This document shows, piece by piece, positions 7,737-16,194 of a stretch of DNA of 43,627 bases. Source of the DNA: an uncultured Verrucomicrobiota bacterium (GTDB taxonomy: Bacteria; Verrucomicrobiota; Verrucomicrobiia; Chthoniobacterales; SZAS-18). Every line of letters starts with the position of its first letter. Position 1 is the stretch's first letter. The position numbers and the translations under genes are program-made. Location: positions 1-43,627 of the forward strand of contig CALMAQ010000359.1 in NCBI GenBank assembly GCA_937859745.1. The letters run 5' to 3'. Under the pieces are notes generated by a model, which saw nothing but the letters and a program-made list of their open reading frames with translations, was not told where the DNA came from and did not search any database.

Positions 7737-9011
7737 TCAAGGTTTCCCCGACATCGTTTTGTCGATCCACTCGTGGACGATCTCCTCGGCTCCGGGATCT
7801 CCCATGTGCCCCCGGTCGCCCCTGGCGAGCAAGTCTTTCTTGTGGCCGGACATGCCGACGATCATGCTGTCTTCGATCGGGAAGATGGAGTCCTCCATCC
7901 CGTTGACCACGAACATGCGGCAGCTTGGCCGGTCCAGCACGCCGGAGGCGAGTAGGCTGAACTTGCCCGCTTCGGCCGCATATTTCTCAATGGGATCGGC
8001 TCCGCGGTACCCGAACTTGTACGCCAACGCATCCGCCAGGGCGAAGGGATACACCATCTGGTTCTGCGCGCCGATCCACCCGGCGTCGAACAGGTGATGG
8101 CAGCCGCCGCCCTGTGCCACCACCGCGAAGAGGCGGTCCGCCTGCGTATGCGCGATCCGCATGGCATAGTAGCCGCCGGTGCTGACGCCGCGCGCCACGA
8201 TCCGGCTCGTGTCGAGACCGTAGGAAGCGGCCTGGGCATCCACCCAATCGAGGACGCTGCTCATGAGCCGGTCCGGTGAGGCCGGATCGTTGGGAGCCGC
8301 CGGACAATCGCCGGTGCCCGGAATTTCGAAGCTGAGGGTCGCGAATCCGTGGCCGACGTGAAGTTGCGTGCGAATGGTATGGTCGGTTTTGTAGGCGTCC
8401 AACCCACAGATGAACAACAGCACGGGCCAGCCCTTCTCGGGCTTCTCGCCGGCGGGCATCCGCAGGTAAGCCTGGATCGGCACCTGGCGGTCACCGGCCG
8501 TTTCGTCCGCGCGCGTGAACGGGATGTCCACCGGGACGCTCGGCGGGTTCAGGTATTGCCCACCTTTGACGTAGGCCGCCTTGCCCAGTTCCCACGCTTG
8601 CTGGCTCACGGGAGAGCGGTTGATCGGGAACCGCGCGATGCGGTAAACGGCCGCGGCCCGCAGGTAGAGGTCGCGCGCCTGCGAGGCATCGCCTTTTTCT
8701 TCGCCTTGCTCTGCCATCGCCACCAGCTTTTCCGCCACGGGGAAAAAGGGCTTCGCGTACTCGTCAGGTTGGTAGAGAAACTCGGTCCGGTCGCCCGACA
8801 CCCGAATGAGCTCGGCAAAGATCGGCTCGAAGTCCTGGATGTTGCCGTCGTAAAAAGGATAGACGCCGCGCTCACACGGCATGCGCCATTTTTGACTCCA
8901 CAGCGCGGAGACCAAGTCGTGTTGTGGGAAGTAGGGGAACCCGGACCGGAGTTCGGCTGCGGTCGACTGCACATGGTAGGGCGGCGCGATGATGGAAGTT
9001 TTGCTTGTCAT
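7737..9011 (-). CDS. Alpha/beta hydrolase, FrsA/DUF1100-like esterase
   Basis: A 424-residue cytoplasmic serine hydrolase. A helical N-terminal cap (about 1-165) precedes an alpha/beta hydrolase core. The nucleophile elbow is GVSTGG with S277; the acid is probably D374 (NGMEDSIFP) and the base H402 (RGHMGDPG). The oxyanion segment is LLFICGLDAYKTD near 200. Length and the long cap match the FrsA-like/DUF1100 esterase group, to which 2,6-dihydroxypseudooxynicotine hydrolase-type enzymes are related. The substrate cannot be deduced. It reads in the same direction as the cupin, NmrA-like and SDR genes at 9069-11560, and these probably form one catabolic or detoxification operon. Confidence 0.85.
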   Translation of the reverse strand: MTSKTSIIAPPYHVQSTAAELRSGFPYFPQHDLVSALWSQKWRMPCERGVYPFYDGNIQDFEPIFAELIRVSGDRTEFLYQPDEYAKPFFPVAEKLVAMAEQGEEKGDASQARDLYLRAAAVYRIARFPINRSPVSQQAWELGKAAYVKGGQYLNPPSVPVDIPFTRADETAGDRQVPIQAYLRMPAGEKPEKGWPVLLFICGLDAYKTDHTIRTQLHVGHGFATLSFEIPGTGDCPAAPNDPASPDRLMSSVLDWVDAQAASYGLDTSRIVARGVSTGGYYAMRIAHTQADRLFAVVAQGGGCHHLFDAGWIGAQNQMVYPFALADALAYKFGYRGADPIEKYAAEAGKFSLLASGVLDRPSCRMFVVNGMEDSIFPIEDSMIVGMSGHKKDLLARGDRGHMGDPGAEEIVHEWIDKTMSGKP

Positions 9012-9068
9012 GGACGGAAGGTTGTTAAGGGTCGATCAATCGATGGGTTCAAGTTTGAGCATCCCGGA

Positions 9069-9665
9069 TCATTTGAAGAGCTTCCCGACCATTTCCAAGG
9101 GTCCGACCATTTCCAAGGGTCCGGGCTTGAGGAGTTCGGTGCGGTACTTCGGGGCGAGTTCCTCAGCTTTTTTCATGAAGGCAGCCTGGGCCTCTTTGTC
9201 GAGTTTGGGCGGTGGGGTCGGGCGGGTGGCCACCGGCACGCCGACCTGCGCGAAGAACTCCTCCTGCCCGGCGGGCGCACACAGGCACAGCAAGCGCACG
9301 TTTCCTTTGGAAGCGTTGGTGAAGCGGTGCGGCGCGTTGGCCGGGATGTGCAGGGTCTCGCCGGCTCGCACCGTCGATTTCTCGCCGCGGAAGGTCGCCT
9401 CGATCTCGCCTTCCAGCAGCAGGAAGGTTTCCTCGAAGTCGTGCCGGTGGGGAGCGGGGCCGCCGCCCGGCGGGATGTGCATGTCGATCAGGCAAAAGCG
9501 CCCGTTGGTGTCCTCGCCGGAAAGCAGGACCGTGTAGGTGTCTCCGACCAGTCCGAGGTGCGGCAGGCTTTCGTCCGTGTTGGGCCGGGCGATCTTGCCA
9601 TGGCGTTGAGGATTGTCGTCCGGGATCGGGGTGGCAGGCTGGGCGGTGATGGTGTGTTCGTTCAC
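9069..9665 (-). CDS. Cupin domain protein
   Basis: I chose the GTG at 9663-9665 as start, because the longer frame upstream is Arg/Pro-rich noise that overlaps another remnant. The product is then 198 residues. The cupin motif 1 is HRHDFEETFLLLEGEIEATF and motif 2 is HIPANAPHRFTNAS, which supply the His/Glu metal ligands. The tail is helical and ends with a duplicated hexapeptide GPLEMV. Small cupins of this kind are metal-binding isomerases, dioxygenases or quencher proteins; no substrate can be named. The GTG overlaps the TGA of the upstream hydrolase remnant (GTGA), so the two were translationally coupled before the upstream gene decayed. Confidence 0.8.
   Translation of the reverse strand: MNEHTITAQPATPIPDDNPQRHGKIARPNTDESLPHLGLVGDTYTVLLSGEDTNGRFCLIDMHIPPGGGPAPHRHDFEETFLLLEGEIEATFRGEKSTVRAGETLHIPANAPHRFTNASKGNVRLLCLCAPAGQEEFFAQVGVPVATRPTPPPKLDKEAQAAFMKKAEELAPKYRTELLKPGPLEMVGPLEMVGKLFK
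9085..9120. repeat. 18-bp tandem duplication in the cupin 3' end
   Basis: The unit CCGACCATTTCCAAGGGT occurs twice, head to tail and without mismatch. It keeps the reading frame of the cupin gene and adds one extra GPLEMV copy near the C-terminus. This looks like a recent slippage or unequal-exchange event. Confidence 0.85.
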
Positions 9666-9811
9666 GGGATTGATGGGGCTAGATTGTCGTTGGGAATGTT
9701 CAGCACCGGCGGGCCGTCCGGTTCGCCCCCGAGCCAGTAGTGCAGGCGCACGCCGTTCACGCTGGCGGCGTGACTGGCAAACCCGGACGGAGCAGGAGTG
9801 ATGGTCGGCAT
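9662..9811 (-). pseudogene. Alpha/beta hydrolase, N-terminal stub
   Basis: The ATG at 9809-9811 opens a 49-codon frame whose translation contains FASHAASVNGVRLHYWLGGE and then PDGPPVLNIP. This is the typical first strand pair of an alpha/beta hydrolase, just before the HG oxyanion motif. The sequence then runs into a TGA (9662-9664) that overlaps the cupin GTG. About 240 residues are missing, including the nucleophile. I infer deletion of most of the gene, with the 5' end left attached to the cupin gene. Confidence 0.6.
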
Positions 9812-9843
9812 ATCGGAGTCGCGGGTTGGGGGCGCGAAAACCT

Positions 9844-10752
9844 TCAGAGTTTTTCGGCGATCTTATCCAGCGGCCAAGGCAGCTCCTTCGCCCACTTCGC
9901 GGCGGTCTCACGCGCGAAATCCTCGTAGCGGCGTGGCGGATGACCGATCAGGGCGGTTAATGTCTCCAGATCACCCGCTTCCGCCGTGAAGCCGCGCTCC
10001 AGGTAGCCCTGCATCATCATGCGCAGGTCAAACGCCGACCAAGCTGGCATTTGCTTGCGAAGCTGCGCCTCGAAAGCCTCCATGTCGTCCCCAGAGTAAT
10101 GGACTTCCTTGTTCAGCAACTGACTCCAGATGGCCGCGACTTTGGGACCGCTGAGCACGTCTGGCCCGTTGAGGTTATACGTCCTGCCCTGGTGTTCCGC
10201 GCCGCCCGCCAGCGCGACGGCGGCTGCCTCGGCGATGTCGCGCACGTCCACCAAGGAGATGCCCGTCGGCCCCAGGGGCATCGGATAAAGGCCCGCGCCC
10301 TTGATCACGTCCTTGAGCTTGGCGTCGTTTTGGAAGAAGTAGTTCGGCCGGATGATCGTCCAGGGCACGTCGAACGCCTTGAGCGCGTTTTCGACGGCCA
10401 CCTTGGAGGCGAAATGCGGCACGTCCAGGAAGTGCTCGGCGCGAAAGACCGAGTGGTAAACGACATGCTGAAGGCGGTGCTTCTTGGCGAGATCGTAGGC
10501 GATCAGACCCTGGGTGAGTTCGTCGGGCGAGACGGCGTTAAGCAGGTAGAGCTTGTCCACGCCATCGAGTGCTTTCTCCACCGTCGCGGGGTCGAGCAGG
10601 TCGCCCTCGACGACTTCCACGCCGGTCTTGTCCGCGTCGGCCACGGCGCTCTTTTTGCGGGCGAACACCCGCACGTCCGCGCCGCGCTTGACCAATTCCT
10701 CGACTACCATGGAGCCGACCAAACCGGCCCCGCCAATCACGAGTGTTTTCAT
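9844..10752 (-). CDS. NmrA-like NAD(P)H-binding oxidoreductase
   Basis: Start chosen at the ATG at 10750-10752, which gives the standard N-terminus MKTLVIGGAGLVGSMVVEEL with the Rossmann GGAGLVGS motif. The 302-residue protein has RKKSA after strand 2 (NADP-type), HVVYHSVFRAEHF, and IIRPNYFFQND, all typical of the atypical SDR/NmrA group. It includes quinone oxidoreductase-like and redox-sensor members. The C-terminal part (GYLERGFTAEAGDLETLT, GHPPRRYEDFA) matches NmrA-type proteins that bind NAD(P) and a second substrate. It lies 31 bases downstream of the SDR gene and belongs to the same minus-strand operon. Confidence 0.87.
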   Translation of the reverse strand: MKTLVIGGAGLVGSMVVEELVKRGADVRVFARKKSAVADADKTGVEVVEGDLLDPATVEKALDGVDKLYLLNAVSPDELTQGLIAYDLAKKHRLQHVVYHSVFRAEHFLDVPHFASKVAVENALKAFDVPWTIIRPNYFFQNDAKLKDVIKGAGLYPMPLGPTGISLVDVRDIAEAAAVALAGGAEHQGRTYNLNGPDVLSGPKVAAIWSQLLNKEVHYSGDDMEAFEAQLRKQMPAWSAFDLRMMMQGYLERGFTAEAGDLETLTALIGHPPRRYEDFARETAAKWAKELPWPLDKIAEKL

Positions 10753-10783
10753 GGGAAGTTTTGTTGTCTGCCGCTGTTGCTGT

Positions 10784-11560
10784 TCAGTGAAACTCCGCGC
10801 CACCGTCGACGTTGATGATTTGGCCGGTGATGAAGGCCGCGTCTTCGGAAGCCAGGAAATCCACCGCGCCCACGAGGTCCTCGGCCTGCTCGTCCCGCTG
10901 GAGCACGCGGGATTGCGCCGCCTGCTTGAGCACGTCCGCCGGGAAGAGCTTTTTGACGGGCGCGGTCGCCGTCAGCCCCGGCGTGACGGCGTTGACCGTG
11001 ATGCCGTGTTCCCCCACGACCTTCGCTAACGAGCGGGTCAGGCCGATCAAGCCGGCTTTGGCGCTGACGTAAGGGCACTGTTCCGCGTTCCCCGCGTAGA
11101 TGCTCGCGGAGCTAAAGAAGATGATCCGCCCCGCGCGGCTGGCCTTGAGCAACGGCAGCAAGCTGCGCGTCACCAGAAAAGGTCCGTCCAGGTTGACGGC
11201 GATGATCTCGCGCCATTGGGCGTAGGTCACTGCCTCGAACGGAGTGAGCGGAAACCAACCGGCCGCGTGGACGAGTACGTCCACCCCGTTCCACTCCGCG
11301 CGGACGCGGGCCGCGAAGTCGAGGCACCGCGCCTCGTCGCTCACGTCGAGCACCGCCGTGCAGAGCCGGGACGATGAGCCGAGGTTCGTCTGGAGGCGGC
11401 CCAGCGCCTCTTGGTCGCGGTCCGCCGCGTACACCCGCGCTCCACGGGCAAGGAAGCGCCGCACCAGGGCGCTGCCGATGCCGCCCGCCGCGCCGGTGAT
11501 CACCACGGTCCGGTTGGCATTTTCCTCGTGGGCCGCGGCTTGCATCTCCCAACGAAGCAT
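10784..11560 (-). CDS. SDR family oxidoreductase
   Basis: A classical SDR of 258 residues, first gene of a minus-strand operon (SDR, NmrA-like, hydrolase stub, cupin, alpha/beta hydrolase). It shows TGAAGGIG (22-29), LDVSD, VHAAG instead of the more common NNAG, the catalytic Ser near 151, and Y164/K168 in YVSAK. The end is ITGQIINVDGGAEFH, as expected. A D48 in ADRD at the end of strand 2 favours NAD(H). The divergent LysR gene at 11661 lies 100 bases away and is its probable regulator. The substrate is unknown. Confidence 0.9.
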   Translation of the reverse strand: MLRWEMQAAAHEENANRTVVITGAAGGIGSALVRRFLARGARVYAADRDQEALGRLQTNLGSSSRLCTAVLDVSDEARCLDFAARVRAEWNGVDVLVHAAGWFPLTPFEAVTYAQWREIIAVNLDGPFLVTRSLLPLLKASRAGRIIFFSSASIYAGNAEQCPYVSAKAGLIGLTRSLAKVVGEHGITVNAVTPGLTATAPVKKLFPADVLKQAAQSRVLQRDEQAEDLVGAVDFLASEDAAFITGQIINVDGGAEFH

Positions 11561-11660
11561 GGCCGACTGGACCGGTGCAATTGCGGTTTTGGTTGTGCTT
11601 TACGTTCATCCTTGGTATCAAACAGACCGGTGTCGCCCACCCTCAAGCAGGCATTCGTTC

Positions 11661-12584
11661 ATGGATCTACGTCAACTGCGCTCCTTCGTCGCCGTCGCGC
11701 AGGAACTCTCTTTCCGGCTCGCCGCCAGGCGGCTGGGCATGAGCCAGCCGCCGCTCAGCCGCCAGATCAAAGCCCTGGAGGAGAGCGTCGGCGTGCGCCT
11801 GCTGGAGCGTGAGCGCAATCGCCGCGTTGCCCTGACGGATGCGGGCCACACTTTCCTGCTGGACGCCAAGCGCACCCTGGCCGCGGCGGAAGCGACCCTG
11901 CGGCACGCGCGCGAGGCCGCCAACGGAGCCTGCGGACGACTGAACGTGGCCGACCTCGCGGCTCTCTCCACCCGGGTGGTGCCGCCGCTTCTACAGGCGT
12001 TCCGCACCCGCCATCCGCAGGTGGAAGTGTTCATGGTGGAGCTGCAGCGCACCGAACAAGTGGCGGCGTTGCGGGAAGGACGCGTCCACGTGGCGATCTA
12101 TCCGGACTTGAATACGCCCAAGGATCGGCAGTTCCAGTCGCAGGTGCTTTTTGCCTGTCCCATGGTGGCGGCGCTTCCGCCCGACCATCCACACGCTGGC
12201 GGAAAGTACGGGAACAACGACCTGGACATCCACTCCCTAACCCGAGACACGATCCTCATTCCCTCGCCTGAACATTCTCCCGGCTACGGGGAGCGCCTAG
12301 AGCACACCTGCGCCGCGGCGGACTTCACTCCAGCCGCCACCCACCCGGTGGAAGGGGTGCCGAACCTCCTGGGCATGGTCACCGCCGGCTACGGAGTGGC
12401 TTTATTGCCCGAAGTGCTCGTGCGCGGGCAGGTGCCCGCCGGCCAGATGCGTCGCCTGCGCGCGCCAGTGCCTCCCTTCCGCCTGAACCTGCTTTGGCTG
12501 CGCCAATCCACTTCACAGGTACTGCACGATTTCCTCGTGGTGGCACGTAAGGTCGCCGACCACACCAGCGCCGTGTCGTCGTGA
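11661..12584 (+). CDS. LysR-family transcriptional regulator
   Basis: The start is the ATG at 11661, where the typical LysR N-terminus begins (MDLRQLRSFVAVAQELSFRL, then RRLGMSQPPLSRQIKALEE). The longer upstream frame has no domain. The 307-residue protein contains the winged helix (1-60) and a complete effector-binding domain, including GYGVALLPEVLV near the end. It is divergent from the SDR-NmrA-hydrolase operon and probably controls it. The co-inducer is unknown. Confidence 0.9.
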   Translation: MDLRQLRSFVAVAQELSFRLAARRLGMSQPPLSRQIKALEESVGVRLLERERNRRVALTDAGHTFLLDAKRTLAAAEATLRHAREAANGACGRLNVADLAALSTRVVPPLLQAFRTRHPQVEVFMVELQRTEQVAALREGRVHVAIYPDLNTPKDRQFQSQVLFACPMVAALPPDHPHAGGKYGNNDLDIHSLTRDTILIPSPEHSPGYGERLEHTCAAADFTPAATHPVEGVPNLLGMVTAGYGVALLPEVLVRGQVPAGQMRRLRAPVPPFRLNLLWLRQSTSQVLHDFLVVARKVADHTSAVSS

Positions 12585-12631
12585 GCCCCCCATGCAGGGA
12601 ACTGCCCCCAGCAAAGAGGCTTGATGTAACC

Positions 12632-12780
12632 GCCGCAAGAGCCTCGCGGTGGACCGGCTGCTATCTCGTCGGCTACCGCAACCGCATCGCCGTGACGGTC
12701 GAGCGGGCTTGGGACTACATCTCCTTCAATCGCGGCTCCCGGCTGACCGTCGCGCGTCCACGCCCGAACCGTGAAGCTAG
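12632..12780 (+). pseudogene. C-terminal remnant of a type II NADH dehydrogenase (NDH-2)
   Basis: In one plus-strand frame the translation YLVGYRNRIAVTVERAWDYI followed by NRGSRLTV closely matches the C-terminal membrane-anchor segment of NDH-2 enzymes (F/Y-L-x-G-F/Y-R-N-R...A-W-x-Y...R-G-x-R-L). The FAD- and NADH-binding domains are absent. The fragment meets the IS701-like element at the CTAG at 12777-12780. If both IS copies are removed in silhouette (joining 12780 to 15027), the frame reads on for a few codons and stops at a TAG. The ISs thus hit the last codons of an already truncated gene. Confidence 0.55.
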
Positions 12781-14194
12781 TATTACAGTTGTAAATACAA
12801 GCAAGTGGTGGTTTGGTCAAGCCTCATGATAGCAGATCAGTTCGGGAGGAAGGAGCGGCAGCTTCGGGCTGCGTTGGAGGAGACCACGCGGCGTTTGGGC
12901 AAGCACTTCGCCAACCCAGCGGCGCGAGCGACCGCAGGAGCGTATCTCCAGAGCCTGCTCAGCAGCGTGGAACGCAAAAACAGTTGGCAACTCGCCGAGG
13001 CGGCCGGCTTCGACACCCCGTACCGCTTCCAGCACCTGCTCGGACGCGGGGCCTGGGACGCCGACGCCCTGCGCGACGAACAACTCGGGGTCGTGCTCGC
13101 AGGCTTGGGAGCAGAGGATGCCGTGCTGGCCATTGATGAGACGGGCTTCGTCAAGCAGGGCAAGAAGAGCGTGGGTGTGAAGCGCCAGTACTGCGGGGCC
13201 AGCGGCAAGGTCGATAACTGCCAGGTGGGCGTGTTCCTGTCCTGGCAGACGGCCCAGGGCCACGCGCTCATCGACCGCGCGCTCTACCTGCCCGGGGAGT
13301 GGGCCGATGATCCAGAACGCCGCCGGGCGGCGGGCGTGCCCGAGGAGGCAGACTTCGCCACCAAGCCCGCGCTGGCGCGCCGCTTGGTCGAGCGGGTGCT
13401 GGCGGCGGGGGCCCACCCGGCATGGGTAGTCGCAGACACGGTCTACGGAGCCGATTACAAGCTGCGAAGTGCCTTGGAGGAAGCCGGGCAGCCTTATGTG
13501 CTGGCCGTCACCGGCCAGCAGTGCGTCTGGATGGGCTTTGGCCAGCGGCGCGTCAAGAGCGTCAAAACTCAGGTGCCCTCCGAGGCGTGGGTCGAACTGA
13601 GCGTGGCCGCAGGCACCAAGGGGCCGCGCGTCTTCGACTGGGCGGCGCTCACCATCAACCATCCCCACGGCAAAGAGTGGCAACGCTTTTTGCTGCTGCG
13701 CCGCTCGCGCTCCAAAACCGAGGAAGTCACCGCCTACCTGGTCTTTGGTCCAGCCGAAACGACGCTGGAGGAAATGGCCCGCGTCGCCGGGCGCAGATGG
13801 GCCATCGAGGAGAGCTTCGCGCAGAGCAAGAGCGAAGTGGGCCTGGATCAGTACGAGGTGCGCTCCTGGACGGGCTGGCACCGGCACATGACCTTGGCCA
13901 TGACCGCGCAGGCGCTCTTGGCTATCACCCGCGCGCGGCTCTTTGCCAAACCCGCCGCGAGCGAAAAGGCGCTGGCGGCGTTCAAAAAAAGCCGCGGGCT
14001 GCCGGTGGCCGCCGCTTGATCAAGGTCAGCGTCGCCGAGGTGCGCCGCTTCTTTGTCGCCCTGCTCTGGGGTACCACCCGCGTGCTCATCGCCCGCGTCC
14101 TGGGCTGGTCAAACTGGCGGCGTCACCACCAAGCCCTCGCCAAGTTCTTCCACTACAAAACTCGCCGCGCCCTCGCTCATCTACAACTGTAATA
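12781..14194. mobile_element. IS701-like insertion sequence, 1414 bp
   Basis: Terminal inverted repeats TATTACAGTTGTA are identical for 13 bases at 12781-12793 and 14182-14194. The 4-base target duplication CTAG flanks them (12777-12780 and 14195-14198). A 4-bp YTAR target is characteristic of the IS701 family, and the single DDE transposase agrees. The element lies at the 3' end of an NDH-2 remnant. Its right CTAG is shared with the next element. Confidence 0.85.
12826..14192 (+). pseudogene. IS701-family transposase, frameshifted near the C-terminus
   Basis: A DDE transposase. The ATG at 12826 gives MIADQFGRKERQLRAALEE; a GTG at 12805 is also possible. Catalytic motifs are visible: AIDETGFVKQGKKSVGVKRQ (first Asp), VVADTVYG (second Asp), and WAIEESFAQSKSEVGLDQYE (Glu). 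The first frame stops at 14019. The usual C-terminal domain (LIKVSVAEVRRFFVALLWG, then WRRHHQALAKFFHYKTRR) continues in the -1 frame to 14192. No obvious slippery run lies at the junction, so I read this as an indel and not programmed shifting. The catalytic core is complete, so partial activity cannot be excluded. Confidence 0.8.
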
Positions 14195-14198
14195 CTAG

Positions 14199-15022
14199 GC
14201 TGAATCGACATTCAGGGTAGCGCAAGCGTTCGGGCTGTGTTTTGAGCTTGGATGATCCGACGCTACGAACTGAGCCAGAGTCAATGGGAACGCATTGCCC
14301 ACCTGCTGCCCGGCAAGGCAGGTGATCCGGGCCGCCACGCCGCCGACAACCGGCTTTTCGTCCACGGGGTGCTCTGGATCTTACGCAACGGCGCGCGCTG
14401 GAGCGACTTGCCGCCACGCTACGGCAAATACAAAACGCTCCATCGGCGCTTTGGCCGCTGGGCGGACAGAGGCGTGTGGGAGAAAGTTTTCGCCGCACTG
14501 ATCAAGGACCCCAGCAACGACTACGTCATGCTTGATGCCAGCCTCGTCAAAGCCCATCAGCAAGCCGCGACGGGCAAAAAGGGGGCGACAAAAACCAGGC
14601 GCTGCGGCGTTCCCGAGGAGGATTAACCACGAAGATCCACCTGCTTTGCGACGCGCTGGGAAGGCCCTTGCGCCTGCTGCTGACACCCGGCCAGGCCGCC
14701 GAGATCACGAGCGCACCCGCCCTGCTCGCAGGCGTGCGGGCCAAAGGAGCCATCGCCGACCGCGCCTACGATGCTAACCCCCTGCGCGCCCTGCTGGCGG
14801 CGGCGGGCATGGAGGCGGTCATCCCCTCCAAACGCAACCGCAAGGTGCCCATTGCCCACGACGCCGTGCTTTATCGCACGCGCAACCGCATCGAACGCTG
14901 CTTCAACAAGCTCAAGCACTTTCGACGCATCGCCACTCGCTTTGATCGACGCGACGTTTACTTCCTGAGCTTCCTCCACCTCGCTTGCACCCTGCTCTGG
15001 CTGCGCTGAATGTCGATTCAGC
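14199..15022. mobile_element. IS5-family (IS427-like) insertion sequence, 824 bp
   Basis: Perfect 17-18 bp inverted repeats, beginning GCTGAATCGACATTCAG, lie at 14199-14215 and 15006-15022. CTAG flanks both ends (14195-14198 and 15023-15026). The left CTAG is also the right target repeat of the IS701-like element. The short length, the two-frame transposase and the YTAR-type target fit the IS427 subgroup. Confidence 0.85.
14252..15009 (+). CDS. IS5/IS427-like transposase made by -1 frameshifting (orfAB)
   Basis: The first frame (14252-14626) encodes the N-terminal helix-turn-helix region (YELSQSQWERIAHLLPGK, then GVLWILRNGARWSDLPPRYG) and the first catalytic Asp (YVMLDASLVKAHQ). The second part lies in the -1 frame and ends at 15009. 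It contains RSRGGLTTKIHLLCDALGRP, IADRAYD (second Asp) and VPSKRNRK-type sequence followed by YRTRNRIERCFNKLKHFRRI (Glu). The frames cross at an A5G5 run at 14576-14585, a typical slippery site. Programmed -1 shifting is established for this subgroup, so the element looks intact and potentially active. The two IS copies are adjacent and read in the same direction. Confidence 0.85.
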
Positions 15023-15072
15023 CTAGCACATTCTCTCCTAGCTAGAGGGCATTGCAGGATTTAAATTGTCGT

Positions 15073-15152
15073 ATGTCCAATAATTTCCAATAATATCGAC
15101 TTTATACGAGGCATTCTGCAATTGTTGCCTAATAATACATCTTATTGGACAT
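15073..15152. repeat. Inverted repeat upstream of the recombinase, possible att/resolution site
   Basis: ATGTCCAATAA at 15073-15083 is exactly inverted as TTATTGGACAT at 15142-15152. A third partial copy, TCCAATAAT, begins at 15086. The block is AT-rich in a GC-rich surrounding and ends 46 bases before the tyrosine recombinase start. Paired 11-bp sites of this kind are what Xer-like recombinases bind. It may instead be an operator. I see no matching second site elsewhere in the window. Confidence 0.5.
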
Positions 15153-15197
15153 TTTGGTTCCCGCTGGTAAAAGGGTTCTGGAAACGAGTTTTTTGCC

Positions 15198-16181
15198 ATG
15201 GAAACCCCCTCCCCCACCCCACCGGAGCCATTGAAGGCCTCGAATTTCGAGGATTTGGTGCACGCGGCGCGATCCGAGCGCGGCCTGAGCGAGAACACGC
15301 TTCTGGCTTACCAGCGCGCCTGGCACCGGCTTTTCGCCTGGGCTGGGATGCACCGCCTCGATCCAGCGGCGTTCACAGCAGAACAGGCCGCCGCATTCTA
15401 CAAGGAGACCATCGCCACATCGGGCCGCACCGCGGCGTCCAGCTTGGTGCAAGCTCGCGCGGCACTTTCCTTTGCCTACGACCGCTGGGACCGGGCAAAT
15501 CCCTTCAAGCGCATCAAGCCGCCTAAGGCGGGCAAGCTGCCGCCCGTCGCGTATTTGCAGGCGCACGACCTCGCCCGCCTCCTCGACCACCTCGGCCAGC
15601 GTCGGGCGACCTACGGCGAGTGCCTCTCGTTCTATCTCGCAGCGGCACTTTTCTACACCTGCGCGCGGTTCTCCGAGATGGCCACCATGCGCTGGAACGA
15701 CTGCCTGCTGGACGCCGGCGGCCGTCCGGTGGCGCTTCGCATTCGCGGCAAGGGTGGCGTTCACCAGAATCTGCCCGTCAACGCCGCGCTCTCGGAGTTG
15801 CTGGCGGAGTGGAAGACGATCCAGGAGCAATACCGCGGCATGAAGGTCTTTGCCGCGCGCGGCTTGAAGTTCTGCCGCTCGGATTTCGTCTTCTGCGGGC
15901 CGGGGGGCGACCCATACACCAACAAGTCCTTCAATCGGCATCTCGGGGCGGCGTGTAGGGATCTCCGGCTGCCGGAGGTGCTAACCGCCCACGGCCTGCG
16001 GCACAGCGGGGCCACGATTCTTCTCAACGACCAGGGCAAAAACCTCAAGGAGGTGCAGGAGGCGTTGCGACACCGCGACATTCGCACCACGGCCCGCTAT
16101 ACCCACATCGCTTTCGAGCAGACCCGAGCCGCGATGGATGCGCTCGGAAGCAGCTTGCCGCTGCCGCGCCGCGGCCGCTAG
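15198..16181 (+). CDS. Tyrosine recombinase (XerC/D-like)
   Basis: A 327-residue site-specific recombinase. It has an N-terminal SAM-like DNA-binding domain (about 15-105, with LSENTLLAYQRAWHRLFAW) and a C-terminal catalytic domain. All active-site residues are visible: R157 (CARFSEM), K185 (RGKGG), H265 and R268 (HGLRHSG), H292 (LRHRD) and nucleophile Y301 (TARYTH). It would cut and rejoin DNA through a 3'-phosphotyrosine, either resolving plasmid multimers or integrating an element. Its position next to the oriV and an ScpB-like gene favours plasmid multimer resolution. The inverted repeat at 15073-15152 is a candidate site. The next gene's ribosome-binding site overlaps its stop codon, so the two are one operon. 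Confidence 0.92.
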   Translation: METPSPTPPEPLKASNFEDLVHAARSERGLSENTLLAYQRAWHRLFAWAGMHRLDPAAFTAEQAAAFYKETIATSGRTAASSLVQARAALSFAYDRWDRANPFKRIKPPKAGKLPPVAYLQAHDLARLLDHLGQRRATYGECLSFYLAAALFYTCARFSEMATMRWNDCLLDAGGRPVALRIRGKGGVHQNLPVNAALSELLAEWKTIQEQYRGMKVFAARGLKFCRSDFVFCGPGGDPYTNKSFNRHLGAACRDLRLPEVLTAHGLRHSGATILLNDQGKNLKEVQEALRHRDIRTTARYTHIAFEQTRAAMDALGSSLPLPRRGR

Positions 16182-16194
16182 GAGGTGGACGACG

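Noticed and set aside
8349-9740. 463-codon plus-strand frame
   Set aside because: Antisense to the alpha/beta hydrolase and cupin genes; no recognisable motif and typical high-GC shadow composition.
12817-13887. 356-codon minus-strand frame inside the IS701-like element
   Set aside because: Antisense shadow of the DDE transposase.
14016-14192. Programmed frameshift in the IS701-like transposase
   Set aside because: No slippery heptamer or A/T run at the junction, and members of this family normally use a single frame; a mutation is more likely.
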